Positions 19,828 to 29,120 of a stretch of 64,000 nucleotides of DNA are shown piece by piece. The notes below the pieces were generated by a model that searched no databases, was not told the origin of the DNA, and saw only the letters and a list, made by a program, of their open reading frames with translations. The first letter of the stretch is position 1; every line of letters starts with the position of its first letter. The DNA is from Planctomycetota bacterium (lineage in GTDB: Bacteria > Planctomycetota > UBA8742 > UBA2392), in the NCBI GenBank assembly GCA_027493625.1, contig JAOSKM010000001.1, positions 2,132,657-2,196,656 of the forward strand. The letters run 5' to 3'. The position numbers and the translations under genes were made by a program.

Positions 19828-20250
19828 ATGAACATCGATGGCCTTCGCGACGCTTTGACTTCGCGGAAGATCCTCAAGGCAGGGTCACTCCAACAGGTTG
19901 ACATTGAGCAGGTGCTTGAGGGTAGAGATGAGAAGGAGTTTGAAGACGCTTGGCTCGCGGCCTTCGATGCTTTGAAGTCGCTGACACTCAGCAATGACAA
20001 ACAGCGCCAAGTCGACGAAATTCGAGAAGCCGCATTCAAGGCAGTGTACGACGCAACGGGAAGCGATGAGTTGGCAGGTTACGTGTCTGACGACTTTGAC
20101 GTCATCGCGCGAGCGGCGCTCAATGATGAGGATCAGTGTTTTGCCGGAGCAATGCTTGACGACTATCTGCGCGCCCTGATTCCTGGTGGTAAGCGTGTCC
20201 CAACTTCCTCAAGCCTTGCCGACGGATTGAAAAAACTGCAATCCCCGTAA
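19828..20250 (+). CDS. Small helical protein, second candidate immunity gene
   Basis: 140-residue predicted all-helical acidic protein (MNIDGLRDALTSRKILKAGS ...), starting on the base after the previous stop, so co-translated with it. No recognised domain. By position it is either a second immunity protein for toxin tip 1 or the immunity partner left over from a lost toxin. Base composition is AT-richer than flanking genes. Confidence 0.55.
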   Translation: MNIDGLRDALTSRKILKAGSLQQVDIEQVLEGRDEKEFEDAWLAAFDALKSLTLSNDKQRQVDEIREAAFKAVYDATGSDELAGYVSDDFDVIARAALNDEDQCFAGAMLDDYLRALIPGGKRVPTSSSLADGLKKLQSP

Positions 20251-20306
20251 CAGCCGAGTGATGGGGTTGACGGGCCAACGGCAAGATCCGCGGCCCCAAG
20301 TGTTTT

Positions 20307-21182
20307 GTGGCCGGAACGCAGGTGCTCGCGCAGGATGAAGCCGGCGCGGCTGTGCCTGTGGCCATCGAGACAGTGGAAGCCGGCGACCTGGTGTGGTCGC
20401 GCGACGAGCACACCGGCGAGGAAGGCTTCAAGGTCGTCGTGGAGACCTATGTCCGCGAGACCGACGAGCTGGTCCAGCTGAGCTACACCAGTGGTGCGGG
20501 CTGCCAGCCCGCAGACGGCTCCACGGCCAACACCCTGATCGGTACGGCCGAGCACCCGTTCTGGTCGCTCACCCGCGACGCCTGGATCAACATGGGCGAG
20601 CTCAGGGTCGGCGAGCGGCTGAGCCTCACGACCGGGCCTGCAACAGTGACGGCCGTGCGTGTGGAGGTGCTGTCCGAGCCGGTTAAGGTGTACAACTTCC
20701 AGGTGGCGGACTGGCACACCTACTACGCCGCCCCGGAAGCTGACAAGCCCTTCGTCTGGGTGCACAATGCGAACTACGGAAATACATCCGACCTACTTGC
20801 TGGGACGAAACGCAATGCAAGTGGTGGAGTGGACTTCGCCAACTCGCCGCACCTCTACAAGGGAAAACCAGGACAAAAGAGCATCGTCAAAATTGAGTAC
20901 ACTGGGACGAGGTCACGCGACTTCGGGGCAGCAAACAAGGCAGCAGGTATTAGCACGACCCAAAAAGCACCGAAGCACTACACATGGCACCACCTGGATG
21001 ACTACGATCCAGTCACCAACACCGGAACAATGCAGCTTGTGAGGACCAAGGCGCATCAAGCCGCCTATCCACACCGAGGAGGGGTCGCGCAATATGAGCA
21101 AGCGACTGGTGTGTTGTATGACCTTAGTGACGCAGATCGCGCCATGCTGAGGGCCCGAGGCGTGCCTGTGCCTGGTAGTTAG
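20307..21182 (+). CDS. Orphan polymorphic toxin tip 2: complete Hint domain plus WHH-type nuclease
   Basis: The frame is open from 20271 and includes the Hint catalytic start GPKCFVAGTQVLA, whose Cys lies at 20301-20303 just before the GTG used as start here. Hint core motifs follow (TLIGTAEHPFWSLTRDAW; FVWVHNANY at the cleavage point). The C-terminal ~125 residues carry YTWHHLDDYDPVTNTGTMQL and the TKAHQAAYPHRGG segment, the signature of the WHH family of HNH/ENDO VII nuclease toxins. There is no proper start codon before Cys1 and no N-terminal delivery region, as expected for a silent tip that can recombine onto a full-length toxin. Confidence 0.75.
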   Translation: MAGTQVLAQDEAGAAVPVAIETVEAGDLVWSRDEHTGEEGFKVVVETYVRETDELVQLSYTSGAGCQPADGSTANTLIGTAEHPFWSLTRDAWINMGELRVGERLSLTTGPATVTAVRVEVLSEPVKVYNFQVADWHTYYAAPEADKPFVWVHNANYGNTSDLLAGTKRNASGGVDFANSPHLYKGKPGQKSIVKIEYTGTRSRDFGAANKAAGISTTQKAPKHYTWHHLDDYDPVTNTGTMQLVRTKAHQAAYPHRGGVAQYEQATGVLYDLSDADRAMLRARGVPVPGS

Positions 21183-21197
21183 GTAAGCGAGGTTGAT

Positions 21198-21644
21198 GTG
21201 CATTTCGAGAATCAAGACGTCAAGGTTGGTGCAGACCAATTGGATGAGGTTGAGGGTCGGTTCGGAGTGAGGTTCCCACCGCCGCTCCGAAAATTGTTCC
21301 TGCACAACAACGGCGGCGATCCCATTCCCTACTGTGTCGAACGGGACGGGTTGCGTACCGTGGTGAACGAGACACTTCCGATCGTGTCTGGAGAAGGCCG
21401 TGAAACCGCCGATGACGTCTACACCGACCTCGTTCTCGTGAAGAAAATCGTACCACCTAACTACTTCCCGTTCGCCATTGATGCTGGTGGGGACTACTTC
21501 TTCGTGGATTGCGATAGTCCAACGGGCACAGTTCACTTCTTCAAATCAGACAGCTTACTGCCGGACAATCAAAAGCTGTTTCCGCTGAAGCTAGGTCTGG
21601 ACGAGTTTTTCAATTCACTCGTTCCCGAGGAGTCATCGAGCTAA
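21198..21644 (+). CDS. SMI1/KNR4 (SUKH) family immunity protein
   Basis: 148-residue soluble protein starting GTG 15 bases after toxin tip 2. The fold signature is clear: LDEVEGRFGVRFPPPLRKLF, LHNNGGDP, then PFAIDAGGDYFFVDCDSP and a C-terminal helix FPLKLGLDEFF. SUKH proteins are the commonest immunity partners of WHH/HNH nuclease toxins, so it most likely neutralises the preceding toxin. Confidence 0.85.
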   Translation: MHFENQDVKVGADQLDEVEGRFGVRFPPPLRKLFLHNNGGDPIPYCVERDGLRTVVNETLPIVSGEGRETADDVYTDLVLVKKIVPPNYFPFAIDAGGDYFFVDCDSPTGTVHFFKSDSLLPDNQKLFPLKLGLDEFFNSLVPEESSS

Positions 21645-21705
21645 CGCCCGTCAGTGATCGGTTTCTGCCTTCAAGCTGAGCCAGTTCCTCGCAGCATGCA
21701 TCGGC

Positions 21706-21808
21706 CGTAGTCACGCGAGACCGACGAGCTGGTCCACCTGAGCTACCCCAGTGGTGCGGGCTGCCCTGGCCTGAGCTCTTCGAACGGGCTGCCCGCAGAT
21801 GGCTCCAC
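21706..21808 (+). pseudogene. Hint-domain remnant, left part (cassette 3)
   Basis: About 100 bases homologous to 20449-20540 of cassette 2 (RETDELV.LSY.SGAGC ... ADGST), with a ~26-base insertion resembling a REP sequence (CCTGAGCTCTTCGAACGGG). It ends exactly at the IS3-family element; the right part resumes at 23386 with a CCAC repeat on both sides. Confidence 0.7.
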
Positions 21809-22130
21809 TGTAGTGCTCCCCTGAAATCAAGCCACCTGTTCTGGTTGTTGAGCCCGGAACTGTTCTGGGCTCATGTAGTGTAGTGCTCCCCTGGAATCAA
21901 GCCACCTGTTCTGGTTGTTGGGCCCGGAACTGTTCTGGGCTCATGTAGTTCAATGACTGGTGCGGCCTTTCTGAGTTGTAGAACCTGATCCAGCCTGCCA
22001 CGGCCGCCCTTGCCTGTTCAAAGTTCTCGAAGTTCTCCAGCCACACGCATTCTTCCTTCAAACTCCGGAACCACCTCTCGATCATGCCGTTCTGCTCCGG
22101 TGTGTAGGGCGTCACGAACTCCTGGCTCAG
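21809..22130. repeat. Two extra truncated copies of the IS3-element left end
   Basis: TGTAGTGCTCCCCTG starts at 21809, 21879 and 22131. The first unit is 70 bases and the second 252 bases; each is a copy of the left end of the complete element (3' end of the transposase) and they differ at a few positions. The second unit still encodes the last ~72 transposase residues. Their right portions are absent. Confidence 0.8.
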
Positions 22131-22148
22131 TGTAGTGCTCCCCTGAAA

Positions 22149-22979
22149 TCAAGCCACCTGTTCTGGTTGTTGCGCCCGGAACTGTTCCGGGCTCATGTAG
22201 TTCAATGACTGGTGCGGCCTTTCTGAGTTGTAGAACCTGATCCAGCCTGCCACGGCCGCCCTTGCCTGTTCAAAGTTCTCGAAGTTCTCCAGCCACACGC
22301 ATTCTTCCTTCAAACTCCGGAACCATCTCTCGATCATGCCGTTCTGCTCCGGAGTGTAGGGCGTCACGAACTCCTGGCTGAGCCGGTAATCCTTGCACGC
22401 CGCGCGAAACCGCCGGCTCTGGAAGATCAGACCGTTGTCGCTGCGGATCACCGGTGTGGCTCCGTCCGGCCGCAGCGTCCCGAATCTCGCCAGGCAGGCT
22501 TCTTCCAGGGCTCTCTCGGCCTCCTTGGCCCTTGCCCTGAGCGCGAACTCCCATCCCACGATCTGGCGGTCGTGGCAGTCGATCACGGCTGCCAGGTGCC
22601 CCCAGCCGTCTTTACCGCAGTCAATATGAGTGACGTCCATGGCCCATCGTTGGTTGCTGCCGGCCGCTACACTGCGGCTTGCCTTCACCCTTGGTCTTGG
22701 AGTTGCCTGCCTCTGGTTCACGAACCATCCCTTGAGCCTGATGATGCGGTAGACGGCCTTCTTGTTGACGTTGAGCTTCTCGCGGAACTTGAGCCATGCC
22801 CAGATGCGGCGGTATCCCCAGGTGGGGTAGCGCTCGATCAGGCCCTTGATGCGCATTGCCAGGAGTTCATCGACGCGGTTATCCTGCTTCGGCCCGAGGG
22901 AAAGGGGACGCAGGGACGAGCGGCTCACGGCAAGCGTCCGGCAGACCCGGCGTTGCGACGCTTTCAGCGTCTGACTCAC
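22149..22979 (-). CDS. IS3-family transposase OrfB (DDE integrase)
   Basis: Catalytic half of the transposase. The DDE residues are visible in WAMDVTHID, VIRSDNGLIF and NGMIERWFRSLKEE, and an HTH_21-type region YPTWGYRRIWAWLKF precedes them. Its frame runs uninterrupted back into the orfA region. GTG 22979 overlaps the orfA stop, but IS3 elements usually make OrfAB by a -1 ribosomal frameshift, here plausibly at the CCCTTTTC run near 23000-23007. Looks intact. Confidence 0.85.
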   Translation of the reverse strand: MSQTLKASQRRVCRTLAVSRSSLRPLSLGPKQDNRVDELLAMRIKGLIERYPTWGYRRIWAWLKFREKLNVNKKAVYRIIRLKGWFVNQRQATPRPRVKASRSVAAGSNQRWAMDVTHIDCGKDGWGHLAAVIDCHDRQIVGWEFALRARAKEAERALEEACLARFGTLRPDGATPVIRSDNGLIFQSRRFRAACKDYRLSQEFVTPYTPEQNGMIERWFRSLKEECVWLENFENFEQARAAVAGWIRFYNSERPHQSLNYMSPEQFRAQQPEQVA

Positions 22980-23317
22980 TCGTTCTGCGTCCCTTCCTGA
23001 AAAGGGCGGTAGGGTTTGATCGCCTCCTTCAAGATGTCCATGTCGAGGGTCAGCTCGCCGACCTTGCGCTGGAGCTTCTTGATCATCTCGTCCTTGAGTG
23101 CTTCGTCGTTGCGGGGGTTGCTGCGCAGGTTGTTCTCGGCGCCGGCGAGGAAGCGGTCGCGCCAGTCCTCGACGTCGGCGACGGTCAGGCCGTGCTTGCG
23201 TGCTGCCTCGACCACGGTGGTCTCGCCCTTGAGGATGGCGATCACCAGTGCCACGCGGCGCTTTGCAGTCCAACGCTGGACCTCATCCGGAATGTCCTTG
23301 GGTAACTCGCTTGCCAT
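22976..23317 (-). CDS. IS3-family transposase OrfA
   Basis: 113-residue helix-turn-helix protein (WTAKRRVALVIAILKGETTV ... HGLTVADVEDWRDRFLAG) with a leucine-zipper-like segment (KKLQRKVGELTLDMDILKEA) near the end, as in IS2-type OrfA. GGAGG lies just before the ATG. It overlaps orfB. Confidence 0.85.
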   Translation of the reverse strand: MASELPKDIPDEVQRWTAKRRVALVIAILKGETTVVEAARKHGLTVADVEDWRDRFLAGAENNLRSNPRNDEALKDEMIKKLQRKVGELTLDMDILKEAIKPYRPFQEGTQNE

Positions 23318-23385
23318 GTTTCCACCCTCCCAGCACCATTGAAGGCGCTCCTAAGGGTGGCTTCAATCCCAAGGGGAGCAGGATA

Positions 23386-23684
23386 CCACGACCAACACCC
23401 TGATCGGCACGGCCGAGCATCCGTTCTGGTCGCTCACCCGCGACGCCTGGGTCAACATGGGCGAGCTGAGGGTCGGCGAGCGGCTGAGCCTCACGACGGG
23501 GCCTGCGACCGTGACGGCCGTGCGCGTGGAGGTGCTGTCCGAGCCGGTGCAGCTGTACAACTTCCAGGTAGCGGACTGGCACACCTACTACGCCGCCCCG
23601 GAAGCTTGTCCGCGTGCGGGCTGGAACGCTACCCCACACTTGACAGGATTTTCGAGGCCCCTCACGTCGCTCGAACCAGCCTAA
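23386..23684 (+). pseudogene. Hint-domain remnant, right part (cassette 3)
   Basis: Continues the interrupted Hint copy (TLIGTAEHPFWSLTRDAWVN to FQVADWHTYYAAPEA), then diverges before the FVWVHN cleavage site into CPRAGWNATPHL and a stop. No toxin follows. It marks the right edge of the toxin island. Confidence 0.7.
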
Positions 23685-23854
23685 TCTCGGCAGAGCGCAC
23701 AGACGGCACACAGCTAACCCGGCGGTTGTGATTTCCGCTGCACCGGAAAGTCGCCCGGCCGCGCGGGTTTATTTTGCGCGGTTTGCGGCCGTGTGTCAGA
23801 ATAAGCTTTAGACCTCAAAAAACTCTTACCGGCATTTACCTCTTCCCGGAGGGA

Positions 23855-25381
23855 ATGATGTTCAGGCAGCTGACCTCACTGGCACTGCTGACGGCGTTCA
23901 TCGCGGCGCTCAGCCTTGGCAACACGGCCTGCAGCTCCGAGGGCGACGACAGCAACGTGGCGCCGGAGGAAGACCTTTCCTCGGTCAACCAGCTATCGCA
24001 GGCCGACCGCATCTTCTTCCTGAAGCGCACGCACTTCGGCTTCAAGCAATCCGAGCTGCAACGCCTCAACCAGCTGGGTTACGAGAACTACCTCGACTGG
24101 ATGCTCACGCTGCAACCCGACCCGCAGCTCGAGGCCCAGGCCATCGCCGAGAACGTGGCCGACCCCGACTTCCCCAGCACCACCGAAATCGCGCGCTGGT
24201 GGGAGTGGCTGATGGTCCACACCGACAACCCCTTCCAGGAAATGCTGGCGATGTTCTGGCACGACCGCTTCGCCACCAGCGACGAGGTGCTGGACGCCCA
24301 GAGCATGTTCTGGATGTTCGACCACATCAACCTGTTCCGCTTCCATGGCGCTGACAAGCTGCCTGAGCTGCTGCACGCCATGGCCATCGACTGGACCATG
24401 CTGATCTGGCTCGACGGCTACGTCTCCACGCGCACCGCCCCCAACGAGAACTTCGCGCGCGAGTTCTGGGAGCTGTTCACCCTGGGCGCCGACAACGGCT
24501 ACACCCAGGCCGACATCGAGGAAGCCAGCCGCGCCTTCACGGGCTTCCGGCGCATCCTGGTCACCGACCGCGCCGGCGCGGGGCGCGACCAGTTCATCAT
24601 GGTCTGGCAGGACACCCGCCACGACAACACCGCCAAAACCATCTTCAACCAGACGCTGCACGGCAACGGCCAGCAGGAGTACCGCGACATGGTTGACCTG
24701 ACGCTGGCGCACCGCCCGGTGGCCGAGTTCATCTGCACCAAGATCTGGGAGCATTTCGTCTACCTGAGCCCCAGCCAGGCGCTGGTGGACAACCTCGCCA
24801 AGGATTTTCGCGCCAGCGGCTACGACCTGAAGGCGCTGTTCAAGCGGATCTTCCTGTCCAGGGCGTTCTTCTCGCAGCGCGCCAGGGACGGCCTGATCAA
24901 GAGCCCCGTCGAGCACCACATCGGCTTCATGCGTACCACCGGGCTTGACCTGTACCCCTCGCGCCTCGACGCCAGCCTGCGTGACTCGGCGCAGCGCCCC
25001 AGCCAGCCCCCCACCGTGAACGGCTGGCCCAGCGGCGAGTTCTGGCTTTCCAGCCAGGCCATGGTCGAGCGCGCCAACTTCCTGCGCGACTGCGTGTACT
25101 ACTCGCATGAGGCGCCCCAGTCCGGCTACGACGTGGGACTTGCGCTGGTGCCGCCCAACAGGTCCAGCGCCGAGGACACCGTCGACCACATCGCCTGGCT
25201 GCTGCAGGTCGAGCTGGAGGCCGGGCAGCGCCAGGCGGCGATCGACTACCTTAACACCGACCGCAACAGCTCGGGCAACTTTGCCGACCCCTGGGATTTC
25301 AACGACCCGGTGGACCGCGACAAGAAGATCCGCGGCCTGCTGTACATTTTGGGCCAGCATCCCACCTTCCAGATCCGCTGA
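23855..25381 (+). CDS. DUF1800 family secreted protein
   Basis: 508 residues from ATG 23855 (GGAGGG upstream), with an N-terminal signal (FRQLTSLALLTAFIAALSLG) and then the DUF1800 body: DRIFFLKRTHFGFKQSEL, MFWHDRFATS, NENFAREFWELFTLG, YTQADIEEASRAFTGF and a C-terminal YILGQHPTFQIR. DUF1800 and DUF1501 are commonly adjacent and exported; their biochemical role is not established. First gene of a three-gene operon, 15 bases before DUF1501. Confidence 0.9.
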   Translation: MMFRQLTSLALLTAFIAALSLGNTACSSEGDDSNVAPEEDLSSVNQLSQADRIFFLKRTHFGFKQSELQRLNQLGYENYLDWMLTLQPDPQLEAQAIAENVADPDFPSTTEIARWWEWLMVHTDNPFQEMLAMFWHDRFATSDEVLDAQSMFWMFDHINLFRFHGADKLPELLHAMAIDWTMLIWLDGYVSTRTAPNENFAREFWELFTLGADNGYTQADIEEASRAFTGFRRILVTDRAGAGRDQFIMVWQDTRHDNTAKTIFNQTLHGNGQQEYRDMVDLTLAHRPVAEFICTKIWEHFVYLSPSQALVDNLAKDFRASGYDLKALFKRIFLSRAFFSQRARDGLIKSPVEHHIGFMRTTGLDLYPSRLDASLRDSAQRPSQPPTVNGWPSGEFWLSSQAMVERANFLRDCVYYSHEAPQSGYDVGLALVPPNRSSAEDTVDHIAWLLQVELEAGQRQAAIDYLNTDRNSSGNFADPWDFNDPVDRDKKIRGLLYILGQHPTFQIR

Positions 25382-25395
25382 CCGGAGACGACGCC

Positions 25396-26727
25396 ATGAA
25401 CACGAGCAAGCAACTCCACAGCAAGGCGCGCCGCAACTTCCTGCGCGTGGGCGCGGCCGGCGCGGGCGCGCTGGCGCTGGGCATGCTGGACAGCCGGGTA
25501 TCGCCGCTTTCAGCCAAGGTCGCCAAGGCAACCGCGCTGCCCAACCACAAGCGGCTGATCGTGATCAACATGCTGGGCGGCAACGACGCGCTCAACACGC
25601 TGATCCCCGTCACCGGCAGCGTGGCCACCAAGTACCTGCAGCGCCGCCCCAGCTTCGGCTTCGCGCAGGGCCAGGGCCTGGCGCTCACCGGCGGCCCCGC
25701 GGTCACCGAGTACGAAATGCACCCGTCCTTCGTGAACCTGCAAAGCATGTGGAACGCCGGCGACGTCGCCTTCGTGCAGAAGATCGGCTACCCCAGCCAG
25801 AACCTCAGCCACTTCGTCAGCGAAGACATCTGGAGCTACGGCGCTCGCGGCGGGCTCAGCGCCCTGACCGGGCTGGCCCCGGGCTGGATCGCGCGCTTCG
25901 GCAACCTGTACGCGCCCACACCCATGGGCCTGGTGTCGATCGGCGTGGGGCGCCGGCTTGATTTCGAGGGTGCCTCCACCAACCCCTTCCTGGTCAACAG
26001 CGTCTCGTCGTTCTCCTACGACACCGACTGGCACTACAGCAACAACCACACCCTGCGCCGCGAGGTGGTCGCCGGCATCCTGGCCCAGCAGCCTGCCACC
26101 GGCCTGCGCGGGCAGATCGCGGCGGCGGCTGAATCCGCTGCGGCGGCCTCGGCCCAGGTGGCGGTCGCCGGCACCGACTACGCGGCCTACGCCACGGCCA
26201 ACAGCATCCAGTACCCGCTGCGCCCGGGCTCAACCACCAGCCTGACCGGCATGGGCTCACGGCTGCGCGACATTGCGCTGCTGATCCATGGCGGCTTCGA
26301 CACCCGGGTGTTCTACACCGGCTACGGCGGCTTCGACACGCACAGCGACCAAGCCACCCGCCACGCCCAGCTGCTCACGGAGCTGGATGACGCGCTTGGT
26401 GTCTTCCGCACCGACATGGGCATCCAGGGGATCTGGAACGACATCGCGATCGTGGTGATCAGCGAGTTCGGGCGCCGCAACTACGAGAACGGCTCCAACG
26501 GCACCGACCACGGCCACGGCGCGACCATGATCGTGATCGGCGGCGGCGTGAACGGCGGCATCCACGGCGACCCGCTGGTGGACGCCGACATCGACGCCGA
26601 GTACCTGCCCTACAGCACCGATTTCCGCGACGTCTACCGCAACCTGGTGGCCGACCACCTGGGGCAGAACCCGGCGCCGCTGTTCCCGGAAACCCAGCCG
26701 ATCAACAAGACGCTCAACGTGGTGTGA
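25396..26727 (+). CDS. DUF1501 family Tat-exported protein
   Basis: 443 residues starting with a twin-arginine signal (KARRNFLRVGAAGAGALALG). Alkaline-phosphatase-like fold typical of DUF1501: LIVINMLGGNDALNTLIPV near the start, GGFDTHSDQ, VVISEFGRRNYENGSNGTDH and GHGATMIVIGGGVNGG. It is 15 bases downstream of DUF1800, and its stop overlaps the next start (TGATG). Paired function with DUF1800 is inferred from context only. Confidence 0.92.
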   Translation: MNTSKQLHSKARRNFLRVGAAGAGALALGMLDSRVSPLSAKVAKATALPNHKRLIVINMLGGNDALNTLIPVTGSVATKYLQRRPSFGFAQGQGLALTGGPAVTEYEMHPSFVNLQSMWNAGDVAFVQKIGYPSQNLSHFVSEDIWSYGARGGLSALTGLAPGWIARFGNLYAPTPMGLVSIGVGRRLDFEGASTNPFLVNSVSSFSYDTDWHYSNNHTLRREVVAGILAQQPATGLRGQIAAAAESAAAASAQVAVAGTDYAAYATANSIQYPLRPGSTTSLTGMGSRLRDIALLIHGGFDTRVFYTGYGGFDTHSDQATRHAQLLTELDDALGVFRTDMGIQGIWNDIAIVVISEFGRRNYENGSNGTDHGHGATMIVIGGGVNGGIHGDPLVDADIDAEYLPYSTDFRDVYRNLVADHLGQNPAPLFPETQPINKTLNVV

Positions 26728-27878
26728 TGAAAAAAGTCTTCTGCATTCTGTGCCTCGCCCTGCTTGCCGGTTGCGGCGGCGGTGGTGACGACGGCGGCGG
26801 CTCCGGCGGCGGGGGCGGCACGGTGTTCGATCCCGGGCCCCGCGACCCACTGCCCAGCGCGTGGGTCGATCTCGACTACTACTTCGACGTCGAGCTGATC
26901 CAGAACGGCCTGAACACCCCGTGCAAGATGGACCAGGCCCCTGACGGCCGCCTGTTCGTCAGCCTGCTGGACGGCCAGATCATCACGGTGCAGACCACCG
27001 CCCCCTACACGGTAAGCAACTGGGCCAGCGTCACGGTGCTGAACGGCTCCGAGCAAGGGCTGCTGGGAATCGCGGTGTCGCCCAACTTCGCCACGGACCA
27101 TTACGTTTATGTGGTCGCCTGCGTGAACAACGGCACGGGCGACGTGCAGCAGGTGATCCGCTATGAAGAAGTCGGCGGCGTGGGCGTGAACCCCAGCGTG
27201 ATCATGGACGACCTGCCCACCGCGAACATCCACAACTCGGGCGCGCTCGAGTTCATGAACGACGGCACCCTGCTGCTTACCGTCGGCGACGCCAACGTGC
27301 CCGCCGACGCACAGGCCAACGGCACCAACGCCGGGCGCGTGCTGCGCTTCAACACGAACGGCACAGCGGCCGCCGGCAACCCCTTCAGCGGCAGCGACGA
27401 ATACGAGTGGTGCCGCGGCCTGCGCAACAGCTACGGCCTGTGCGTACACCCCACCACCGGCACGGTGATGGGCGTCGAGAACGGCCCCGCCAACAACGAC
27501 GAGTTGAACTACCTGGTGGCCGGCAAGAACTACGAGTGGGGCAACACCGGCACCATCCCCGGCGCGCAGATCGGCGTGCGAGTGCGCAACTGGCCCACGG
27601 TAATCGTGCCGACGGGCGTGACCTGGCACAGCGGCACCGACGTTCCGGCTGGTTACGGCAGCAACCTGTTCATCTGCAGCTACGATGAAGCACGCATCTA
27701 CCGCTTCGTGATGGACGGCAGCCCGCCGGTCAACATTTCCAGCGAGCACGTGTTTGGCGAGATGGTCAACAGCGGCACCACCAACAAGCCGCTGGACATC
27801 CTGGAAGCCGCCGACGGCAGCCTGTACGTTTCGACCTTCACAGCCATCTGGAGAATCTGGCGCCGCACCGGGCCGTAG
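26727..27878 (+). CDS. Lipoprotein of the glucose/sorbosone dehydrogenase (PQQ) family
   Basis: 383 residues; lipobox LLAGC (Cys16), a Gly-rich linker, then a six-bladed propeller with family motifs EQGLLGIAVSPNF, IHNSGALEFMNDG, LLLTVGDAN, RGLRNSYGLCVHPTTG and VENGPANNDELNYL. Soluble GDH-type enzymes oxidise sugars with PQQ at the cell surface; the substrate cannot be read here. Starts with a TGATG overlap with DUF1501, so translationally coupled. Confidence 0.85.
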   Translation: MKKVFCILCLALLAGCGGGGDDGGGSGGGGGTVFDPGPRDPLPSAWVDLDYYFDVELIQNGLNTPCKMDQAPDGRLFVSLLDGQIITVQTTAPYTVSNWASVTVLNGSEQGLLGIAVSPNFATDHYVYVVACVNNGTGDVQQVIRYEEVGGVGVNPSVIMDDLPTANIHNSGALEFMNDGTLLLTVGDANVPADAQANGTNAGRVLRFNTNGTAAAGNPFSGSDEYEWCRGLRNSYGLCVHPTTGTVMGVENGPANNDELNYLVAGKNYEWGNTGTIPGAQIGVRVRNWPTVIVPTGVTWHSGTDVPAGYGSNLFICSYDEARIYRFVMDGSPPVNISSEHVFGEMVNSGTTNKPLDILEAADGSLYVSTFTAIWRIWRRTGP

Positions 27879-28293
27879 AACAGCGTCAGGTACAGTCTCC
27901 GCATGTTGCACCCTGTCCGGAAGTGCAACCGCAAACAGGCCACGAAAACACGAAAACACAAAACAACTGCTCACGAAGACTGCAGGCAGCCTTTTCGTGG
28001 CAGTACCTTTTGTGTTTTCGTGTTTTTGTGGCCCATTGACGCGAAGGCTCACTGGGGCCGGGTGTCATGTGCCCATTCGCCCGCCCGGATGGCATGCGAA
28101 CCAGGAGCAGGTCGTGGCGCTTCCTGGCGTCCTGGCGTTGAGTAGTCGCCTTTCCTGAAGCGCCGAACGCCGGGGGCTGGCGGGAGCGGCGGTCGGCGGC
28201 ACGCGTGTACGGACTATGAATCACAGCCCGGGTTTCAGTTTCCGGGCCGTGAATTTTGGCGCGTTGGTTGCCGCGCATGCTAGTTTCAGCCCC
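27879..28293. other. Intergenic region with a 26-bp inverted repeat element
   Basis: No gene seen. A near-perfect inverted repeat has arms at 27938-27963 (GGCCACGAAAACACGAAAAC...) and 28008-28033 around a 44-base centre, giving a ~96-base palindromic element of the kind often dispersed between genes. The rest, up to the methyltransferase, is featureless; an in-frame ATG at 28216 is a possible alternative start for that gene. Confidence 0.6.
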
Positions 28294-28968
28294 ATGGACA
28301 CGGTCATCCAGCGCGAGTGGCAGCACCTGTTCGACCACTTCGAACGCCGCGTGCTTGAGCTTCGGCCCGAATCCGTGCTCGATGTCGGTTGCGGCCGCGG
28401 GGTGCTGGTCAACCGCCTGACCGAGGCTGGCATACCCGCCACCGGCCTGGACCCCCGGGCCAACGGCAGCGACCCCCAGATCGTGCAGGGCGATGCCGCG
28501 CGGATGCCCTTTGCTGATGGCTCGTTCCAGTGGCTGACCCTGCGCCACGTCCCCCACCACCTGCCGGACCTGCCGGCGGCGCTGGCGGAGTGCGTGCGGG
28601 TGGCGCGCAAGGGCCTGTTGATCGCCGAGCCCTGGTTCGACACCTCTGACCCGGTGCAGCGCCTGGCCGAGCGCTGGGACCGCTGGTGGAAACGCCGCCA
28701 CGAAAGCAACGGCGACATCCACCGCCCCTGCCTGACCCTGCCTGAGCTGAAGGCCGCCCTGCCTCCGGCCGCCCGTCAGATCGAGCCCGAGCACTACCGG
28801 CGCGAGGCCGCCATCCCGTTCCAGGCCATCGACGCCCTGTCGCAGCCGCTGTTGCAGCCGCTGGCCGCAGACGACCCCGAGCGCGCCGAGTACGAGGCGA
28901 TTGCACAGGCCATCCGGGACCGGGGCTTCACCTACAACGGCACGCTGATCCTGAAGGTGACGCTGTAG
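28294..28968 (+). CDS. SAM-dependent methyltransferase (class I)
   Basis: 224 residues from ATG 28294. Rossmann motif I is VLDVGCGRGVLVNRL, motif II is ATGLDPRANG, then VQGDAARMPFADGSFQWLTL and the post-motif HHLPDLPAALAECVRVARKG typical of methyltransferase-11 proteins. The frame is open back to 28216, and that longer form cannot be excluded. Substrate unknown. Confidence 0.8.
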   Translation: MDTVIQREWQHLFDHFERRVLELRPESVLDVGCGRGVLVNRLTEAGIPATGLDPRANGSDPQIVQGDAARMPFADGSFQWLTLRHVPHHLPDLPAALAECVRVARKGLLIAEPWFDTSDPVQRLAERWDRWWKRRHESNGDIHRPCLTLPELKAALPPAARQIEPEHYRREAAIPFQAIDALSQPLLQPLAADDPERAEYEAIAQAIRDRGFTYNGTLILKVTL

Positions 28969-29120
28969 CGTCACGGCCGTGCCGTGGCGCCGGTTTGCTT
29001 TGCACCTGAACAATCCAACGGTTGTCCACTGGTACCGAACAGGCTTCCCCATTGAGGGTTTCCGCGCCAGAATATGCGGGCATAAACCCAGCGCCGCCCC
29101 CGCGCGGCAAGGAGACTCGA

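Larger units (their letters stand above)
22131..23385. mobile_element. IS3-family insertion sequence
   Basis: About 1255 bases with imperfect terminal inverted repeats (TGCTCCCCT...AAGCCACC at the left, matched by GGTGGCTT...AGGGGAGCA at the right, 23360-23380) and two overlapping minus-strand transposase genes. It interrupts a Hint-domain remnant; CCAC occurs at 21805-21808 and 23386-23389, compatible with a 4-bp target duplication counted from the outermost left end. Confidence 0.85.

Noticed and set aside
22149-23273. 374-codon continuous frame in the IS3 element
   Set aside because: The first ~98 codons are the out-of-frame shadow of orfA; the real product is OrfB or a frameshifted OrfAB.
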